Of a DNA stretch of 31,818 bases, positions 7,017-15,300 are shown piece by piece; within the stretch, counting starts at the first letter, position 1, and every line of letters starts with the position of its first letter. The stretch is from an uncultured Bacillaceae bacterium (GTDB taxonomy: Bacteria; Bacillota; Bacilli; Caldalkalibacillales; Caldalkalibacillaceae), in assembly GCA_937967685.1 (NCBI GenBank), contig CALBTX010000071.1, forward strand, positions 1 through 31,818, written 5' to 3'. The position numbers and the translations under genes were made by a program. The notes under the pieces are model-generated. The model searched no databases. It saw only the letters and a list, made by a program, of their open reading frames with translations, and was not told where the DNA came from.

Positions 7017-8168
7017 TTACTTTCTTCGGTTCCTGTTGCGTAGAAAGGTAGGAATGTCTAAGTCATCTTCCGCATAGGTGGGATAGCTCTGCTTTTGTTC
7101 CTCCTGTTTTTCCTGTTGGGAAGATAAAGTGGCAGCCGTTTCCTGCTGTTGCAGGCGATTCATGTACATCCTCTGCCGGCCGCCTCGCACATTGGCATTG
7201 ACGGCAGATAATTTAGCTTCATCAAAGCCGGTGGCAATGACAGTGACCGAGATTTCATCTTCAAATTCTTCGTTAATGACCGCCCCGAAAATCATATTCA
7301 CTTCGTCATCCGAAGAGGCCGCCACAATATCAGCGGCTTCATTCACTTCATATAAGGACAGGTTTGTCCCCCCGGTAATGTTCATGATCACCCCTTTGGC
7401 GCCATCTATGGATGTTTCCAACAGCGGCGAACAAATCGCTTTTTTGGCCGCATCGGCAGCACGGTTTTCCCCCGTGGCCACGCCGATTCCCATCAAGGCA
7501 GAGCCTCTGGCTGTCATGATGGTTTTCACATCTGCAAAATCAAGATTAATGAGACCGGGTACGGCAATCAAGTCGGAAATGCCTTGCACACCTTGGCGCA
7601 GTACATTATCCGCTTCTCTGAACGCCTCCAACATGGGCGTATTTTTATCAACGATTTCCAGCAGGCGATCGTTCGGAATGACAATCAGCGTATCGACTTT
7701 TTCTTTGAACGTTTCAATCCCTTGTGCGGCATGAGTGGCCCGGCGTTTCCCTTCGAAAGTAAACGGACGCGTCACGACGCCAACCGTTAATGCACCAAGC
7801 TCCTTGGCGACTTCTGCGATCACAGGGGCGGCGCCCGTTCCGGTTCCCCCGCCCATCCCGGCCGTGACGAAAACCATGTCGGCTCCTTTGAGAACATTTT
7901 CTATTTGTTCTCTGCTTTCCTCCGCGGCTTTTTTGCCGATGTCAGGATTGGCGCCCGCTCCTAAACCACGGGTTAATTTCGCCCCAACCTGCAATTTATG
8001 TTCCGCTTTGGACAAATTCAGGGCCTGTGCATCCGTGTTCACGGCAATAAATTCCACACCTTGCACACCGGTTTCGATCATCCGGTTGACAGCATTGCTT
8101 CCTCCGCCTCCCACGCCGATGACTTTTATTTTCGCTAAATCTTGTGTTTCCATATCAAACTCTAACAT
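7017..8168 (-). CDS. ftsZ: Cell division protein FtsZ
   Basis: This 383-residue tubulin-like GTPase forms the Z-ring. The tubulin signature GGGTGTG is at residues 106-112, the N-terminal nucleotide loop reads KVIGVGGGGSNAVNRM, and the T7 loop that completes the neighbouring GTPase site reads NLDFADVKTIM. A Gln/Glu-rich variable linker follows from about residue 333. The C-terminal peptide DDLDIPTFLRNRNRRK binds FtsA, SepF and EzrA, and its basic end is typical of Bacillus. AGGAGG lies 7 nt before the ATG. The gene is 37 bp after ftsA and ends at a strong terminator. Length and sequence are normal for the family. Confidence 0.99.
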   Translation of the reverse strand: MLEFDMETQDLAKIKVIGVGGGGSNAVNRMIETGVQGVEFIAVNTDAQALNLSKAEHKLQVGAKLTRGLGAGANPDIGKKAAEESREQIENVLKGADMVFVTAGMGGGTGTGAAPVIAEVAKELGALTVGVVTRPFTFEGKRRATHAAQGIETFKEKVDTLIVIPNDRLLEIVDKNTPMLEAFREADNVLRQGVQGISDLIAVPGLINLDFADVKTIMTARGSALMGIGVATGENRAADAAKKAICSPLLETSIDGAKGVIMNITGGTNLSLYEVNEAADIVAASSDDEVNMIFGAVINEEFEDEISVTVIATGFDEAKLSAVNANVRGGRQRMYMNRLQQQETAATLSSQQEKQEEQKQSYPTYAEDDLDIPTFLRNRNRRK

Positions 8169-8205
8169 TGTTGCTCCTCCTAACTTGTCATGGAATCCGA
8201 CAGTT

Positions 8206-9471
8206 TTAAATAAATTCTTTAAACCAATTTTTCACTTTTTCTTTCATACTCGGTTTTTCGTCCGTTAAAGCCGGCCGATGTCGTTTTGGCGGAGCACTTT
8301 TGCCTGGAGAAGAAGTGGAGGCAGCGACTTCCTGTTCGCTTTGTCTCGTGTTTTCATAAGCATACTTAATGATCCCCACACTTGCCGTATATTGGGGCTC
8401 CCTCACGCCGATATATTCCGGACTGGCAATCCGAACCGAGTTTTGAAAAACGGCTTCGGCCAGTTCAAGTGTCCCGGGCATGCTCATCACGCCGCCGGTC
8501 AGGACATAACCGCCGGGACTTTCAGAATACCCTAAGCGTTTCACTTCTTCAGCGATTAATTCAAAAATTTCAACTACACGCGGTTCGATAATGTAAGCCA
8601 AATCCACCTGGGAATATTTTTTTCGCGCATCACTGCCAATCCGGGTCACCGTGAACGTTTCATCATCCATCGCTTCATCGACAAGGGCACAGCCGTGTTT
8701 TATTTTGATGGACTCGGCGACATCGCTTTGCGTTTTTAGGCCGATGGCGATATCGTTCGTTATGTATTCTCCTCCAATGGGCAGCACACTCGTTGCCGCC
8801 AATGAGCCCTGTTCAAAAACGGACAGGGTGATCTGCCCCGCACCAATATCAGCCAAAACAATGCCCAGCGCTTTTTCATCATTGGATAGGGCTAAAGTAC
8901 CCGCGGCAAGAGGCTCCAAGAATACACCATTGATCGATAAGCCGGCCCGTTCAATACAGCGAACCAAATTATGCAAGGCCGTTTTTGACCCGGTAATAAT
9001 CGTCCCTTCCATTTCCAGACGAACGCCGATCATCCCTCTGGGATCCTTAATGCCTTCCAGGCCGTCAACAATAAATTGTTTAGGAACAACATCAATGATC
9101 TCACGTTCCGGCGGCAGAGCCATCACTTTAGAGGCGTCGATGACGCGCATGATATCCTCTTCCCCGATCTCTCGATCCTCACTGGATACGGCCACAACAC
9201 CTTGCGTCGGCTGTAAACCGATGTGATTGCCCGTGATTCCAACGAACACATATTCAATGGGGATACCCACCATATGTTCCGCGCTTTCAACGGCTTGCCG
9301 AATCGATTGAACGGTCAGATCTATATCAACAATGGCCCCTTTTTTAATGCCTTTTGATTCACTCGTTCCCACGCCGATTATATTAATCGAGCCATTGCTC
9401 AGTTCCCCAATAATGACACGAACCTTGGATGTACCGATGTCGAGACTTACGACATAATCATGGTTGTTCAA
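8206..9471 (-). CDS. ftsA: Cell division protein FtsA
   Basis: This 421-residue actin-like ATPase tethers FtsZ to the membrane. It has phosphate-1 (SLDIGTSKVRVIIGEL), the family-specific 1C/SHS2 domain at about 85-165, phosphate-2 (VLADIGAGQITLSVF) and an adenosine loop (GYVLTGGVMSMPG). A disordered Ser/Pro linker leads to an amphipathic membrane-targeting helix at the C-terminus (MKEKVKNWFKEFI). The start is TTG, with AAGGAGG 9 nt upstream. It precedes ftsZ by 37 bp. The length is in the usual range. Confidence 0.99.
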   Translation of the reverse strand: MNNHDYVVSLDIGTSKVRVIIGELSNGSINIIGVGTSESKGIKKGAIVDIDLTVQSIRQAVESAEHMVGIPIEYVFVGITGNHIGLQPTQGVVAVSSEDREIGEEDIMRVIDASKVMALPPEREIIDVVPKQFIVDGLEGIKDPRGMIGVRLEMEGTIITGSKTALHNLVRCIERAGLSINGVFLEPLAAGTLALSNDEKALGIVLADIGAGQITLSVFEQGSLAATSVLPIGGEYITNDIAIGLKTQSDVAESIKIKHGCALVDEAMDDETFTVTRIGSDARKKYSQVDLAYIIEPRVVEIFELIAEEVKRLGYSESPGGYVLTGGVMSMPGTLELAEAVFQNSVRIASPEYIGVREPQYTASVGIIKYAYENTRQSEQEVAASTSSPGKSAPPKRHRPALTDEKPSMKEKVKNWFKEFI

Positions 9472-9485
9472 ACTGTGGCACCTCC

Positions 9486-9575
9486 TTATTCTTCCCTGAA
9501 TTCATCAAGATCGTCGTCTCCTTGTTCCTTTTTGATCGCGTTTGCTTTTATTCTCATTTCTAGCATTCGTTTCAC
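9486..9575 (-). CDS. Possible 29-residue ORF between divIB and ftsA
   Basis: A GTG-started frame encodes about 29 residues (sequence begins MKRMLEMRIKANAIKKEQ and ends in a Glu/Asp-rich tail). It stops at a TAA that overlaps the ftsA ribosome binding site. The ribosome binding site is weak (an AGAAG stretch only) and no homologue is recognised. In B. subtilis this gap holds ylxW, ylxX and sbp, none of which this resembles. It could be a leader peptide coupling translation to ftsA, or chance. Confidence 0.2.
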   Translation of the reverse strand: MKRMLEMRIKANAIKKEQGDDDLDEFREE

Positions 9576-9669
9576 TTTCTACTTCTTTAATCATAGTAAT
9601 CAAAAAAAGAAAGAAAATAAAGTGTGCTCTCCACTAACTTCAACATCAGAAAAACGTTTCCCTTCTTTT

Positions 9670-10428
9670 TCAATCATTTTTTTTCGGATCTTCCAACCAT
9701 TTTCCATACAGTAAGTAAAAAATCCCTTCCTCTTTACCTTCTTCCCGGGCTTCAGTGACGATCTGGGGATACCAGCTCATATTTTCAGCAAATCGACGAA
9801 TCGATGTCCGTACTTCATAACCGTCATTCATGTATAATGTGAGTCGATACGGATCGGAAACGACAGGCGTGAGCCTGATCTCCGAAATTTGTTTGCTGAC
9901 GGACTGGGGAAGCCGTTCCAGTTCTTTGCTCAGTTCAATCAAGCCCTCTTTATGCGGCCACCCGGAAAGAATCGGCTGGTCAACCCGGTTGCGATCCCAA
10001 GGCTCAGCGAAAAGAATCTCACCCGTAGCCAGCACGGGATATAAAGCCTGTTCTTCCAACCAGAAAGCCACGAGCGGATGTTCCTGCACTTGAATCGTCA
10101 ATCGGTTGGGCAGATCGCGTCTCACGTTGACCTCGGCGATCTCGTCCATTTGTTCCAGTTTGGACTCCACACCTGCGGCCGTAAAATTAAAATAAGACAT
10201 GCCTATTTTTAATTCAGCTTGCTGCATTAAACGTTCCTCATCGGCGATGTACAGACCTTGCCAGTTCACTTCGGCCAATTTTGAAAAAGGGGACTGCAAA
10301 TACAATACGCCTGCCAAAACAACAAAGAATATGATGATTAAAACAATGAGCCGAAAATTGCTTTTCCTTTTTTTCTGCTGTTTTATTTTGGGTATTCGTT
10401 CGTCATAAATCACCTTGTCATGATCCAT
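9670..10428 (-). CDS. divIB: Cell division protein DivIB (FtsQ)
   Basis: This 252-residue bitopic protein works in the DivIB-FtsL-DivIC subcomplex that controls septal synthesis. It has a short basic cytoplasmic N-terminus (KIKQQKKRKSNFR), one membrane helix at about 26-44 (LIVLIIIFFVVLAGVLYL), and a POTRA domain (FSKLAEVNWQGLYIADEERL through VRRDLPNRLTIQVQEHP). A beta-rich FtsQ domain follows (WLEEQALYPVLATGEILF). An acidic and basic tail ends the protein. The ATG has AGGATGG upstream. It lies directly behind a terminator-like hairpin and a strong promoter, which separates its expression from murB. Confidence 0.95.
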   Translation of the reverse strand: MDHDKVIYDERIPKIKQQKKRKSNFRLIVLIIIFFVVLAGVLYLQSPFSKLAEVNWQGLYIADEERLMQQAELKIGMSYFNFTAAGVESKLEQMDEIAEVNVRRDLPNRLTIQVQEHPLVAFWLEEQALYPVLATGEILFAEPWDRNRVDQPILSGWPHKEGLIELSKELERLPQSVSKQISEIRLTPVVSDPYRLTLYMNDGYEVRTSIRRFAENMSWYPQIVTEAREEGKEEGIFYLLYGKWLEDPKKND

Positions 10429-10442
10429 GCTTGTCCCATCCT

Positions 10443-10470
10443 AAAAAACGGCATTGGTGCAATGCCGTTT
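10443..10470 (-). terminator. Intrinsic terminator or attenuator between murB and divIB
   Basis: AAACGGCATT (10446-10455) and AATGCCGTTT (10461-10470) form a perfect 10-bp stem with a 5-nt loop. On the minus strand it runs into TTTTTT. The hairpin ends only 14 nt before the divIB start codon and lies downstream of the promoter at 10546-10573. It would therefore terminate or attenuate divIB transcripts as well as murB transcripts. Confidence 0.85.
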
Positions 10471-10545
10471 CAAATTCTAATCACTGGAAGTTTTCTTCTA
10501 TGAGTTTTTCCCGGCTTTTATTTTTTACAAGCTGTAATGATATTC

Positions 10546-10573
10546 ATTATAGCATGGAAAGGTTTGCTTTGAA
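10546..10573 (-). promoter_or_regulatory. Promoter with extended -10 upstream of divIB
   Basis: The minus strand has TTCAAA (10568-10573), a 16-bp spacer and a perfect TATAAT (10546-10551) preceded by TGC, which makes an extended -10. The start site would be near 10539, giving divIB a leader of about 110 nt that contains the terminator-like hairpin. Confidence 0.6.
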
Positions 10574-10593
10574 CAGCACCGCTTGGCGATCGT

Positions 10594-11508
10594 TCAATCT
10601 TCACCGACGACCTGCACTTCGGGGCGCATGTGCACATCAAATTTTTCGGCAATCGTCTTCTGAATATGATCAATCAGGGCCAACACGTCTTTGGCCGTCG
10701 CCTGACCTAAATTGACAATAAAATTGGCATGCAATGGGGACACTTGAGCATCGCCGATGCGATACCCTTTCAATCCGGCCTGTTCAATGAGGGCTCCCGC
10801 GGAATGTGGTTTGGGATTGCGAAACACGCTTCCGCAACAAGCGTTGGCGTCTTGCAAAGGCTGCGTTTGCTGGCGATATTTTTTATGTTTGAGCATCTCT
10901 GCTTTAATGGCTTCCTTGTCCTTTTTTTGCAGGCGGAAGGTGGCCTCCAGGCAGACGCCTTTGCGCGTCTTTTGCAAGATAGAATGACGATAGGAGAAAC
11001 GCAGTTCTTCATTTTTTAAAACGGTCAGTTCACCGTCATCAAACAGAACTTCCGCGGAATACAATATGTGTGAGATGTCTGAACCGTGCGCACCGGCATT
11101 CATGTACACGGCGCCCCCCACAGTCCCGGGTATCCCCCCGGCGAATTCCAAACCGGAAAGCCCCTGTTTGGCGATGACATTGGCCAGTTTGATCAGCGAG
11201 TACCCTGCCCCTGCGGTGACGAATTCATCTTGAACGGACAAATGATCGAGTCCTGAACCCAATTTGACGACAACGCCCCGAAAACCGCCGTCCCGCACGA
11301 GCAGATTGGATCCCCGTCCAATGATGATATAGGGGAGCCGATACTTTTGTATGCTTCTTAAAGTCATCACCAGTCCTTCTTTATGATCCGGTTGAATCAT
11401 GATATCGGCAGGACCACCAATTTTCCAAGACGTATGTTTTTTCAGCGGTTCGTTCAAGCGCACTTTCCCTATATTTTCCTGCTCTATAAGTTCTATGAAT
11501 TCATTCAA
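10594..11508 (-). CDS. murB: UDP-N-acetylenolpyruvoylglucosamine reductase MurB
   Basis: MurB reduces UDP-GlcNAc-enolpyruvate to UDP-MurNAc with NADPH and FAD. The 304-residue product has the FAD-binding segments (HTSWKIGGPADIMIQP, IIIGRGSNLLVRDGGF, GLEFAGGIPGTVGGAVYMNAG), a substrate Tyr/Arg region (LRFSYRHSIL), and the catalytic Ser in CGSVFRNP. A C-terminal Glu lies in RPEVQVVG. The start is TTG at 11508: GGGAGG lies 7 nt upstream and the N-terminus then aligns with B. subtilis MurB. An ATG at 11523 overlaps the ribosome binding site itself and is unlikely. It is separated from divIB by a promoter and a hairpin. Confidence 0.97.
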   Translation of the reverse strand: MNEFIELIEQENIGKVRLNEPLKKHTSWKIGGPADIMIQPDHKEGLVMTLRSIQKYRLPYIIIGRGSNLLVRDGGFRGVVVKLGSGLDHLSVQDEFVTAGAGYSLIKLANVIAKQGLSGLEFAGGIPGTVGGAVYMNAGAHGSDISHILYSAEVLFDDGELTVLKNEELRFSYRHSILQKTRKGVCLEATFRLQKKDKEAIKAEMLKHKKYRQQTQPLQDANACCGSVFRNPKPHSAGALIEQAGLKGYRIGDAQVSPLHANFIVNLGQATAKDVLALIDHIQKTIAEKFDVHMRPEVQVVGED

Positions 11509-11593
11509 TTGGAAACCTCCCATTTCTCCGCGAATGCACGATAAAGCCCAAAGCAGTTCAATTCATCATATGTTTTCCGCAAAATTTGGTGAC

Positions 11594-11675
11594 AAACGCC
11601 TAGCTTTTGTGCAGTCGAGATCCATCCTTCAAATGTCTGCCCTTGTCTTCGTTTGCGGATAAACGCCTAGTTTTT
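11594..11675. repeat. 15-bp direct repeat flanking the end of murG
   Basis: AAACGCCTAGCTTTT (11594-11608) recurs as AAACGCCTAGTTTTT (11661-11675), 14 of 15 identical and 67 bp apart. The second copy contains the murG stop codon (minus strand). The first lies in the murG-murB gap and would also read as His-Lys-Ser-stop. It looks like a small duplication of the murG 3' end. Confidence 0.5.
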
Positions 11676-12776
11676 CTGGTGGACGAGTTTTTTCATCAGC
11701 TGATAGATTTGAGCGGCGGCATCCGTTTGCCCCAATCGGGCGGAAGCGCGCTTCATGTGTTTGATCCGTTCTTGATCCGCCAACAGCTCTGCGATCGTTT
11801 CAAACAGCCTTTTTCCGTCTAGATCCCGTTCCAAAATGACGCGAGCGGCGCCTTCTTTTTCCAGCCACCTGGCGTTTTTTTCCTGATGGTTATTGGTGAC
11901 GTATGGGGAAGGTATCAGGATGGCGGGAATACCCAATGCTGTAATTTCGGCCAGAAAAGATGCCCCGGCCCGATTGATGATCAGATCCGTGGCAGCCAGG
12001 ACATCGGGCATGTTATAGACAAAAGGCTGAACCGTCATTTTTTCCATTGGCGCCTTGCGTTCAGTCAGCTCGTGACAGATGTGATCATAATGAATGTCAC
12101 CGGTCACGTATACAAAATGGCAATCCGCAAAGCGATCAATTCGGTCGGCCATGTCCAAAAATGCGCGATTGATGGCCTCAGCCCCCCGGGATCCGCCGAC
12201 AACGAGAATCACTTTTTTGTTTGGGGGAATACCTAGTGAACGTATTCCTTGTTCTCCGTCAGCTTGTACGACTTCCGAAGCCCTCGGATTGCCTGTTAAC
12301 TCAATGCGGCGGCCATTTTTGAAATGTTTCACGGACGCTTGAAACGAAACAGCCACCGCCTGTGTAAAGCGGCTTAAAAAAACGTTTGTCAACCCCGGAA
12401 CGACATTTTGTTCGTGGACAAGGGCGGGAATCTTTAGCCGGCTGGCGGCGTAGACGACAGGACCGCTGACATAGCCCCCCGTCCCAACAACGATATCGGG
12501 ACTAAAGCGGCGAATGATCTTCTTCGAACGCCTGACCCCTTTTAGAAACCGAAAGATCGTTTTGATGTTCTCCAGGGACCATTGGCGTTTAAAGCCGGTG
12601 ATGTGCACCGTTTCAAAAGGAATGTCCGTCTGACCAACGATGTCTGCTTCCAGCCCTTTTTCCGTGCCTATGTATAGGAATTCGGAGTCCGGTTCCCGTT
12701 TTTGCACTTCCCGTATGATGGATAAAGCTGGATATATATGACCTCCCGTTCCGCCTCCGGAAACGATGACTCGCAT
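11667..12776 (-). CDS. murG: MurG, lipid II-forming N-acetylglucosaminyltransferase
   Basis: MurG transfers GlcNAc from UDP-GlcNAc to lipid I at the inner membrane face, making lipid II. The 369-residue GT-B protein has the N-terminal glycine loop VSGGGTGGHIYPAL, a second G loop (DIVVGTGGYVSGPVV) and the HEQN motif (LVHEQNVVPG). In the C-terminal domain it has a third G loop (VVGGSRGAEAIN), the donor-binding NRAGASFLAEI and the segment PSPYVTNNHQEKNA. GAGGTG precedes the ATG closely, and the gene begins 4 bp after the spoVE stop, so translation is probably coupled. All family landmarks are present. Confidence 0.99.
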   Translation of the reverse strand: MRVIVSGGGTGGHIYPALSIIREVQKREPDSEFLYIGTEKGLEADIVGQTDIPFETVHITGFKRQWSLENIKTIFRFLKGVRRSKKIIRRFSPDIVVGTGGYVSGPVVYAASRLKIPALVHEQNVVPGLTNVFLSRFTQAVAVSFQASVKHFKNGRRIELTGNPRASEVVQADGEQGIRSLGIPPNKKVILVVGGSRGAEAINRAFLDMADRIDRFADCHFVYVTGDIHYDHICHELTERKAPMEKMTVQPFVYNMPDVLAATDLIINRAGASFLAEITALGIPAILIPSPYVTNNHQEKNARWLEKEGAARVILERDLDGKRLFETIAELLADQERIKHMKRASARLGQTDAAAQIYQLMKKLVHQKN

Positions 12777-12780
12777 GCAA

Positions 12781-13878
12781 TCACCTCGCGTATCTGGAAA
12801 CGTTCAACAGAATGCCAACGGCCATGAGCATCAGCGTTAAGGATGATCCTCCATAACTGAGGAACGGAAGGGTGATGCCGGTCACAGGGAACATCCCTGT
12901 CACAACCCCTACGTTAATAATGACCTGTATGGCAATCATGGCAATGATGCCTGCAGCTAAAAAACTGCCGTATAAATCAGGTGCGCTGATGGCTACGCGC
13001 ATCCCTCTCCATAATAGTAGCGTAAATAAAACCAAAACGGTAGCCGCTCCAATAAAACCGAGTTCCTCGGATAAAATGGCGAAAATAAAATCGGTCTGCG
13101 GTTCGGGTAAATAATAAAATTTTTGGCGGCTCATGCCCAAACCTAAACCCATTAAGCCCCCCGGCCCTATTGCATACAGGGACTGGATGACCTGGTAGCC
13201 GGCGCCGAGCGGATCCTGCCAAGGATCTAGAAAAGCGGTAATTCTGGCGATGCGGTAAGGTGCGGCCAAAACGAGCGCGGCAAATCCTAAAACCCCGATC
13301 ATCGCCAAACCCACAAGATGCGCCATCCGTGCACCGGCAATAAAAATCATCGTCACCGCCGTGCCAACCATGACCGCCCCTGTTCCCAGGTCAGGTTGGA
13401 GCATAATCAAACCAAAGGCGAGAAACACAATGGCCAAAGATGGGAGCAGTCCCTTGGTAAATGAAACGAGCTGTTTTTGACGTTCAGATAAATATTTGGC
13501 CAAAAAAATAATCATCCATATTTTAATAAATTCGGAAGGTTGAATGGAAAATGCACCGACTCCCAGCCAGCTTTGAGCGCCTCCTCTTTCTAGGCCGACC
13601 CCGGGGATTAAAACTAATATTAACAAGGCAAAGCAGCCGATCAGCCCGATCTTGGCCCATTTGCGCAAAATCCAGTAATCGATATTCATTAAGACAAACA
13701 TTAAGAAGATGCCCGCTCCGGCAAATAAGAGCTGCCTTTTGACATAATAATAGTAATCCCCCTGCTCATGATAGGATATGACGGCACTTGAACTGAAGAC
13801 CATGACTAACCCTATGGCCAGGAGCATCAGCGTGGAAAAGATAATGAGGAAATCGGGCGTGGAACGCATCTTTGTCAC
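12781..13878 (-). CDS. spoVE: SEDS glycosyltransferase SpoVE (FtsW family)
   Basis: This 365-residue polytopic protein has about ten membrane helices. SEDS proteins polymerise glycan strands with a partner class B PBP. SpoVE pairs with SpoVD in spore cortex synthesis. The SEDS landmarks are visible: FSSSAVISYHEQGD, GVGAFSIQPSEFIK, MLQPDLGTGAVM, the YQVIQSLYAIGPGGLMGLGLG loop split around a conserved Gln, FIFAILSEELGF, and LPFLSYGGSS near the C-terminus. The start is GTG with GAGGTG upstream; an ATG three codons in is an alternative. Position between murD and murG, and the presence of spoVD in the same cluster, favour spoVE over a vegetative ftsW. Confidence 0.93.
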   Translation of the reverse strand: MTKMRSTPDFLIIFSTLMLLAIGLVMVFSSSAVISYHEQGDYYYYVKRQLLFAGAGIFLMFVLMNIDYWILRKWAKIGLIGCFALLILVLIPGVGLERGGAQSWLGVGAFSIQPSEFIKIWMIIFLAKYLSERQKQLVSFTKGLLPSLAIVFLAFGLIMLQPDLGTGAVMVGTAVTMIFIAGARMAHLVGLAMIGVLGFAALVLAAPYRIARITAFLDPWQDPLGAGYQVIQSLYAIGPGGLMGLGLGMSRQKFYYLPEPQTDFIFAILSEELGFIGAATVLVLFTLLLWRGMRVAISAPDLYGSFLAAGIIAMIAIQVIINVGVVTGMFPVTGITLPFLSYGGSSLTLMLMAVGILLNVSRYAR

Positions 13879-13923
13879 GGATGGACACCTCGCATCATGC
13901 TAGATTCGGGCAGGCCCTGCCCT

Positions 13924-15300
13924 TTATCTAAGCATATGCACGCAGCTGACAAACATGTCTCCTCTCTCCTCAAAGGATCGGAATTGGTCCCAGCTGGCGG
14001 CAGCCGGAGACAACAGGACGATATCTCCCGCACTGGCGTTGTGATAGGCAGAACGCACCGCTTCTTTAACATTATCGACTCGTACAATCCGTTTTACCCC
14101 CGCTTTTTCGGCCGTGCGGATTAATTTTGGTGCGGTTTGCCCATAGGCGATTAAAGCTTTGACGTGTGAAGAAAAAATCGGAATGAGTTCATCATATGTA
14201 TTCCCCCGATCAAGCCCGCCGGCAATGAGCACGACGGAACCGGGGAACGACTGCAAGCCCCTTTGGGTCGCCAACACATTCGTCGCTTTAGAATCATTAT
14301 AAAATTTGATCCCGTTCACTTCCCGGACAAACTGCAAGCGATGTGCCACGCCTTCAAAACGACGAAGCACTTCTCGCACCCGTTCCAGATGCGCCCCTGC
14401 TTCCATACTCACGGTGACCGCCGCCAACATGTTTTCCAAGTTATGCTCGCCGGGCAGCTTGATGTCCTGCACATCAATGATCCATGTCCTTCTCCCTGTT
14501 TTTTCTTTATAGATGATCGCTCCATCTGCGATGTATGTGCCACGGGGCACTTCCTCGCGACTGCTGAACCAGGCCTTTTGAGAACGCATCCGGCCGGCAA
14601 CTTCTCTTGTCTCTCGCATGTCGAAATGGTAAACGCCAAGCTGATTTTCATCCTGATTGACGAACATGTTCGCTTTGGCCCCAATGTAATGTTCTTTCGT
14701 ATGATGGTAGTCTAAATGAGCATCAAACACGTTTAAGAGCACGCCGATTTCCGGACAAAACGTTTGCGTACCGAGCAACTGAAAGCTGCTTAACTCCGCC
14801 ACAATCCACTCGTCCTTTGTCGCCTTGGCGGCCACATCGCAAAACACGGTGCCGATATTTCCGGCAATGAGCGGCGTTCGCTCGCCGCCATTTAACATGT
14901 CACAAATCAATGTGGTCGTCGTCGTTTTTCCATTTGAACCGGTGACGCCGATGATCGGCGCCTCAGAAATAAGGTAGGCAATTTCCACTTCCGTGACAAT
15001 GGGAATCTGCCGTTTTTCTGCTTCAAGCAAAAACGGAATGTCATAAGGGATTCCGGGATTTCTTACAATCAGATCGATGTCCTCCGTCAACAGTTCCGGC
15101 GGATGTCCGCCGCAGACGATGCGAATGCCAAGCCGCTTTAGTTCGTCAAGATTTTCACATTCAGCTTCATGCTTCTTTTCATTCAAGGTGACTTTGGCCC
15201 CTAAACGTGATAAAAGTTTGGCCACACTCCTTCCGCTTTTGGCCAAACCGAGCACTAAACAATGTTTTCCTTGTAATTTGCGTACGCCCGCTTCTTTCAT
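13924..15300 (-). CDS. murD: UDP-N-acetylmuramoyl-L-alanine--D-glutamate ligase MurD
   Basis: MurD adds D-glutamate to UDP-MurNAc-L-Ala using ATP. The 458-residue product has an N-terminal Rossmann UDP-binding domain (LVLGLAKSGRSVAKLLSRLG) and the Mur ligase P-loop GVTGSNGKTTTTTLI. The central domain has the invariant His/Asn region (NVFDAHLDYHHTKEHY), and the C-terminal domain has YNDSKATN and LIAGGLDRG. The start is the ATG at 15300, which overlaps the mraY stop as ATGA and is preceded by AGAGGTG. A longer frame to 15378 adds 26 residues that do not belong to the family. Confidence 0.98.
   Translation of the reverse strand: MKEAGVRKLQGKHCLVLGLAKSGRSVAKLLSRLGAKVTLNEKKHEAECENLDELKRLGIRIVCGGHPPELLTEDIDLIVRNPGIPYDIPFLLEAEKRQIPIVTEVEIAYLISEAPIIGVTGSNGKTTTTTLICDMLNGGERTPLIAGNIGTVFCDVAAKATKDEWIVAELSSFQLLGTQTFCPEIGVLLNVFDAHLDYHHTKEHYIGAKANMFVNQDENQLGVYHFDMRETREVAGRMRSQKAWFSSREEVPRGTYIADGAIIYKEKTGRRTWIIDVQDIKLPGEHNLENMLAAVTVSMEAGAHLERVREVLRRFEGVAHRLQFVREVNGIKFYNDSKATNVLATQRGLQSFPGSVVLIAGGLDRGNTYDELIPIFSSHVKALIAYGQTAPKLIRTAEKAGVKRIVRVDNVKEAVRSAYHNASAGDIVLLSPAAASWDQFRSFEERGDMFVSCVHMLR

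Noticed and set aside
7129..7734. 201-codon plus-strand frame opposite ftsZ
   Set aside because: It is antisense to a highly conserved gene, has no ribosome binding site, and its Ser/Ala/Ile-rich product looks like a reverse-strand artefact.
8651..9226. 191-codon plus-strand frame opposite ftsA
   Set aside because: Low-complexity Ser/Pro/Thr product, antisense to ftsA, no start signals.
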